A stretch of DNA of 64,000 bases, taken from positions 43,895 through 107,894 of the forward strand of contig JAAUZE010000014.1 of NCBI GenBank assembly GCA_014804755.1, in the 5' to 3' direction. This DNA is from Lachnospiraceae bacterium. Its GTDB lineage: Bacteria > Bacillota > Clostridia > Lachnospirales > Lachnospiraceae. A model generated the notes under the pieces. The model searched no databases and was not told the DNA's origin. It saw nothing but the letters and a program-made list of their open reading frames with translations. Of this stretch, positions 61,608 through 64,000 are shown piece by piece. The position numbers and the translations under genes are program-made. The stretch's first letter is position 1. Each line of letters begins with the position of its first letter.

Positions 61608-63170
61608 ATGATTGACAACAAGAAAGAACAAGAGAGAGATGAGCTTCACCGTACCATATGGAATATGGCAAATGACCTTAGAGGCAGCGTAGACGGTTGG
61701 GATTTTAAACAGTATGTGTTAGGCATGCTGTTTTATAGATATATTTCAGAAAATTTTGTTAAATTTGTAAATGCAGGAGAGCTGGAAGCAGGTAACAAAG
61801 ATTTTGATTATGCAAAGTTAGATGATGAAGCCGCAGAGGAAGCAAGGGAGGACTTGGTGCAGTCAAAGGGATATTTTATTTTACCCAGCCAGCTATTTTG
61901 CAATGTAAAAGAGAAAGCGCCAAACAATGAAAATCTGAATGAAACTTTGGAAAGCGTGTTTAGAAATATAGAAGGTTCAGCGCAGGGACATGACAGCGAG
62001 GACGACTTTAAGGGATTGTTTGATGATATTGATGTCAATAGTAACAAATTGGGTGGCACTGTAGCTAAAAGAAATGAAAAATTAGTTAAGCTCTTGAATG
62101 GTGTTGCGGATATGAAGTTAGGGGATTATCAGAATAATACCATTGATGCATTTGGTGATGCTTATGAGTTTTTAATGGGAATGTATGCTTCTAATGCGGG
62201 AAAGAGTGGTGGAGAGTATTATACGCCGCAGGAAGTTTCAGAACTTCTGACAAGAATCACGGTATTGGAAAAGAAAGAGGTAAACAAGGTTTATGATCCG
62301 GCTTGCGGAAGCGGATCACTTTTGTTGAAATTTGCAAAAGTTTTGGGAAAAGATAATGTGCGTCAGGGATTTTTCGGACAGGAAATTAATATTACTACAT
62401 ATAATCTTTGCCGTATCAATATGTTCCTGCATGACATCGGATACGAAAAATTTAGTATTGGTCATGGAGATACATTAACGGAGCCTTTGCATTGGGACGA
62501 TGAGCCATTTGAGGCGATTGTTTCCAATCCGCCGTACTCTATCAAATGGGAGGGCGATGATAACCCTGTTCTTATTAATGATGAGCGTTTTTCACCCGCT
62601 GGTGTACTTGCGCCGAAATCAAAAGCAGACTTAGCGTTTATTATGCATTCCCTGTCATGGCTCGCGACAAACGGAACGGCAGCTATCGTATGTTTTCCTG
62701 GTGTCATGTATCGCGGCGGTGCGGAGCAGAAAATCCGTAAATATTTGATTGATAATAATTATGTGGAATGTGTGATACAGCTTCCTGATAATCTTTTCTT
62801 TGGGACAAGCATTGCTACTTGCATCATGGTGTTAAAAAAGAATAAGGCAGAAAACAGTACACTATTTATTGATGCTTCTAAGGAATGTGTGAAAATTACA
62901 AATAATAATAAGCTAACTGAGGAAAATATTCAAAATATTTTGGAGGCATACGAGAAAAGAGAGAACAAACAATATTATGCAGCAGTAGTGGTAAATGATA
63001 AGATTGCGGAAAACAGCTATAATCTTTCAGTTTCATCTTATGTGGAGCAGGAAGATACAAGAGAAAAGATTGATATTGTGAAATTGAATGCGGAAATTAA
63101 GGAGATTGTAGCAAGAGAAGAAAAACTTCGGGAGGAAATTGATAAGATTATTGCAGAGATTGAGGAATAG
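61608..63170 (+). CDS. hsdM: type I restriction-modification methyltransferase subunit M
   Basis: 520 residues from ATG 61608, 7 bases after AAGGAGG. N-terminal HsdM domain (about 10-150, ELHRTIWNMANDLRGSVDGWDFKQYVLGMLFYRYI) and N6-adenine methyltransferase core: YYTPQEVSELL, VYDPACGSGSLLLKF (about 228), SNPPYSIKW (about 305-313). Adenine methylation needs HsdS for DNA recognition; hsdS and hsdR are not in the window. The next gene, starting 4 nt later, is a RES-domain gene, not hsdS. Confidence 0.95.
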   Translation: MIDNKKEQERDELHRTIWNMANDLRGSVDGWDFKQYVLGMLFYRYISENFVKFVNAGELEAGNKDFDYAKLDDEAAEEAREDLVQSKGYFILPSQLFCNVKEKAPNNENLNETLESVFRNIEGSAQGHDSEDDFKGLFDDIDVNSNKLGGTVAKRNEKLVKLLNGVADMKLGDYQNNTIDAFGDAYEFLMGMYASNAGKSGGEYYTPQEVSELLTRITVLEKKEVNKVYDPACGSGSLLLKFAKVLGKDNVRQGFFGQEINITTYNLCRINMFLHDIGYEKFSIGHGDTLTEPLHWDDEPFEAIVSNPPYSIKWEGDDNPVLINDERFSPAGVLAPKSKADLAFIMHSLSWLATNGTAAIVCFPGVMYRGGAEQKIRKYLIDNNYVECVIQLPDNLFFGTSIATCIMVLKKNKAENSTLFIDASKECVKITNNNKLTEENIQNILEAYEKRENKQYYAAVVVNDKIAENSYNLSVSSYVEQEDTREKIDIVKLNAEIKEIVAREEKLREEIDKIIAEIEE

Positions 63171-63173
63171 ATT

Positions 63174-63899
63174 TTGGATAGAGAAAAAGAAAATAAATTA
63201 TTTAAATGTAAATCACTAAATGAATTTTTGACCATGTTCTTTGGATATGGAATCAATGAGCAGTTGAGTATCTTTGATGAATCTATGACTATAAAAGCAG
63301 GAACATTTTTGTATAGAGCGCGAAAAGATGATGGAAAAACAAATCTTTATGATTTTAACCAATGGACTATGCCTCCTGCCGAATATGTAAAGCAAGGTCG
63401 TTTAAATGAAAAGAATAAGCCAGTTTTATATGTAGCTTCTAACGAGTATCTATGCGGAAGAGAAATAGGACTCAAGGATGGAGATAAATATTATTTAGTA
63501 AAATACAAATGTGAGAAAGATTTTTCTGTGGGTACATTATTTTGTAGGCATAGTGTGATAAATACAATTCTACACCGGATTGTTATGGCTGTGAAAACGG
63601 AAAATCTGACGGAAAACGAGAGGATTATTTTGCAGAAATATCATATTGGTGAATATAAAATAAGTATACAAGAAATATTGAAGGATAATTTATCTGTTTT
63701 TTATATTGACCGATTGATTAAAAATCTTTATGATGTTACGAATAAAATAGGGCACTTGGTACTTTATAATAATGAGAATGGGATTCGCTATTCTTCAGTT
63801 TTTGAGCCAATAGAACTCTCTGGAGTTAACACAATATTAACTTTGGACGGAGAAGACCATGGTAATTATGCATTAACTGAACAAGGAGCATTCCTGTAA
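63174..63899 (+). CDS. RES-domain protein (NAD-acting toxin-like)
   Basis: 241 residues from TTG 63174, 3 nt after the hsdM stop. RES-family traits are seen in order: FLYRARKDDG (Arg about 49), MPPAEYVKQGRLNEKNKPVLYVAS, CGREIGLKDGDKYYLV (Glu about 97) and GIRYSSVFEP (Ser about 206). RES proteins degrade or transfer from NAD+ in several toxin-antitoxin systems (ParT, MbcT). The usual antitoxin (Xre/DUF2384) is not next to it. The position after hsdM suggests co-expression with the type I system. Confidence 0.75.
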   Translation: MDREKENKLFKCKSLNEFLTMFFGYGINEQLSIFDESMTIKAGTFLYRARKDDGKTNLYDFNQWTMPPAEYVKQGRLNEKNKPVLYVASNEYLCGREIGLKDGDKYYLVKYKCEKDFSVGTLFCRHSVINTILHRIVMAVKTENLTENERIILQKYHIGEYKISIQEILKDNLSVFYIDRLIKNLYDVTNKIGHLVLYNNENGIRYSSVFEPIELSGVNTILTLDGEDHGNYALTEQGAFL

Positions 63900-63928
63900 T
63901 TCAGAAATGATGCCAATTGAATAAAAAG

Positions 63929-64000
63929 AAACCTCGTCGTAAGATAAGAGTGTTCATCTTGGCGGATGAAACAAAAACACTTTTAATCAAACGGAGGTTT
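63929..64000 (+). promoter_or_regulatory. nested inverted repeats before the next gene
   Basis: AAACCTC (63929-63935) is the complement of GAGGTTT at the very end of the window (63994-64000), and AGTGTT/AACACT and TTCATC/GATGAA arms lie between. GGAGG at the end looks like a ribosome site that this structure could mask. Confidence 0.4.

Noticed and set aside
63929..64000. Terminal inverted repeats of an insertion sequence
   Set aside because: Arms are only 7 bp, spaced 58 nt apart, and there is no transposase or target duplication in view.

Overview
The window looks like a motile member of the Lachnospiraceae (Clostridia). The evidence is a Roseburia-type late flagellar operon with two FlgK genes and FliW-CsrA, a flagellin glycosylation cluster of Maf and NeuB/NeuA types, the cdaR-ftsE-ftsX-M23-S41 run, and ribosomal, rpoBC and str operons in Gram-positive order. 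The family-level call is inference from gene content and order; no species is claimed.

Layout. 1-3,453: three envelope or secreted proteins (one cut by the window edge). 3,620-3,910: a lone small gene. 4,155-15,169: flgM-flgN-flgK-flgK2-flgL-fliW-csrA, then flaG-fliD-fliS-fliT-like. 15,430-16,290: flagellin. 16,413-22,923: first Maf glycosyltransferase with a small partner, a NeuB-type synthase fused to a cupin isomerase-like domain, a small HTH regulator, a cupin and a sugar aminotransferase, then a YgjP-like metalloprotein. 23,039-25,818: tRNA-Gln, acyl-ACP thioesterase, CvfB-like S1 protein, CPBP protease. 25,851-31,947: YjfB (minus strand), CdaR-type regulator, ftsEX, M23 and S41 peptidases. 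31,993-35,884: UDP-galactopyranose mutase, second Maf, CMP-sugar synthetase fused to a HAD domain. 36,101-37,405 (minus): a second FliD-like protein with its own sigma-28 promoter. 37,816-49,501: rpmG-secE-nusG-rplK-rplA-rplJ-rplL-rpoB-rpoC. 49,565-53,869 (minus): a type II secretion/pilus-like remnant cluster and a transglutaminase lipoprotein. 54,144-58,671: rpsL-rpsG-fusA-tuf.

Right after tuf the base composition becomes clearly AT-rich. A 65-nt copy of the tuf 3' end, identical at protein level but with four synonymous changes, recurs at 61,337-61,401. The 2.7 kb between the copies therefore looks like an element integrated at the 3' end of tuf. It carries an HTH protein, an ImmA/IrrE metallopeptidase and a PIN-like nuclease, and no visible integrase. 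It is followed by a type I restriction-modification methyltransferase gene and a RES-domain toxin-like gene. This part has the character of a defence island and holds the best candidate for an undescribed system.

Regulation visible in sequence: sigma-28 promoters (TAAA-N15/16-[GA][TC]CGATA[TA]) before flgM, flaG, fliC and the second FliD; hairpins with GGA in the loop in the flaG and fliC leaders, as expected for CsrA-FliW control; an L10 leader with attenuator before rplJ; strong sigma-A promoters before rpmG, rplJ, rpoB, rpsL, tuf and the island genes. A family of short hairpins with AAGAAnnGC arms sits between many genes.
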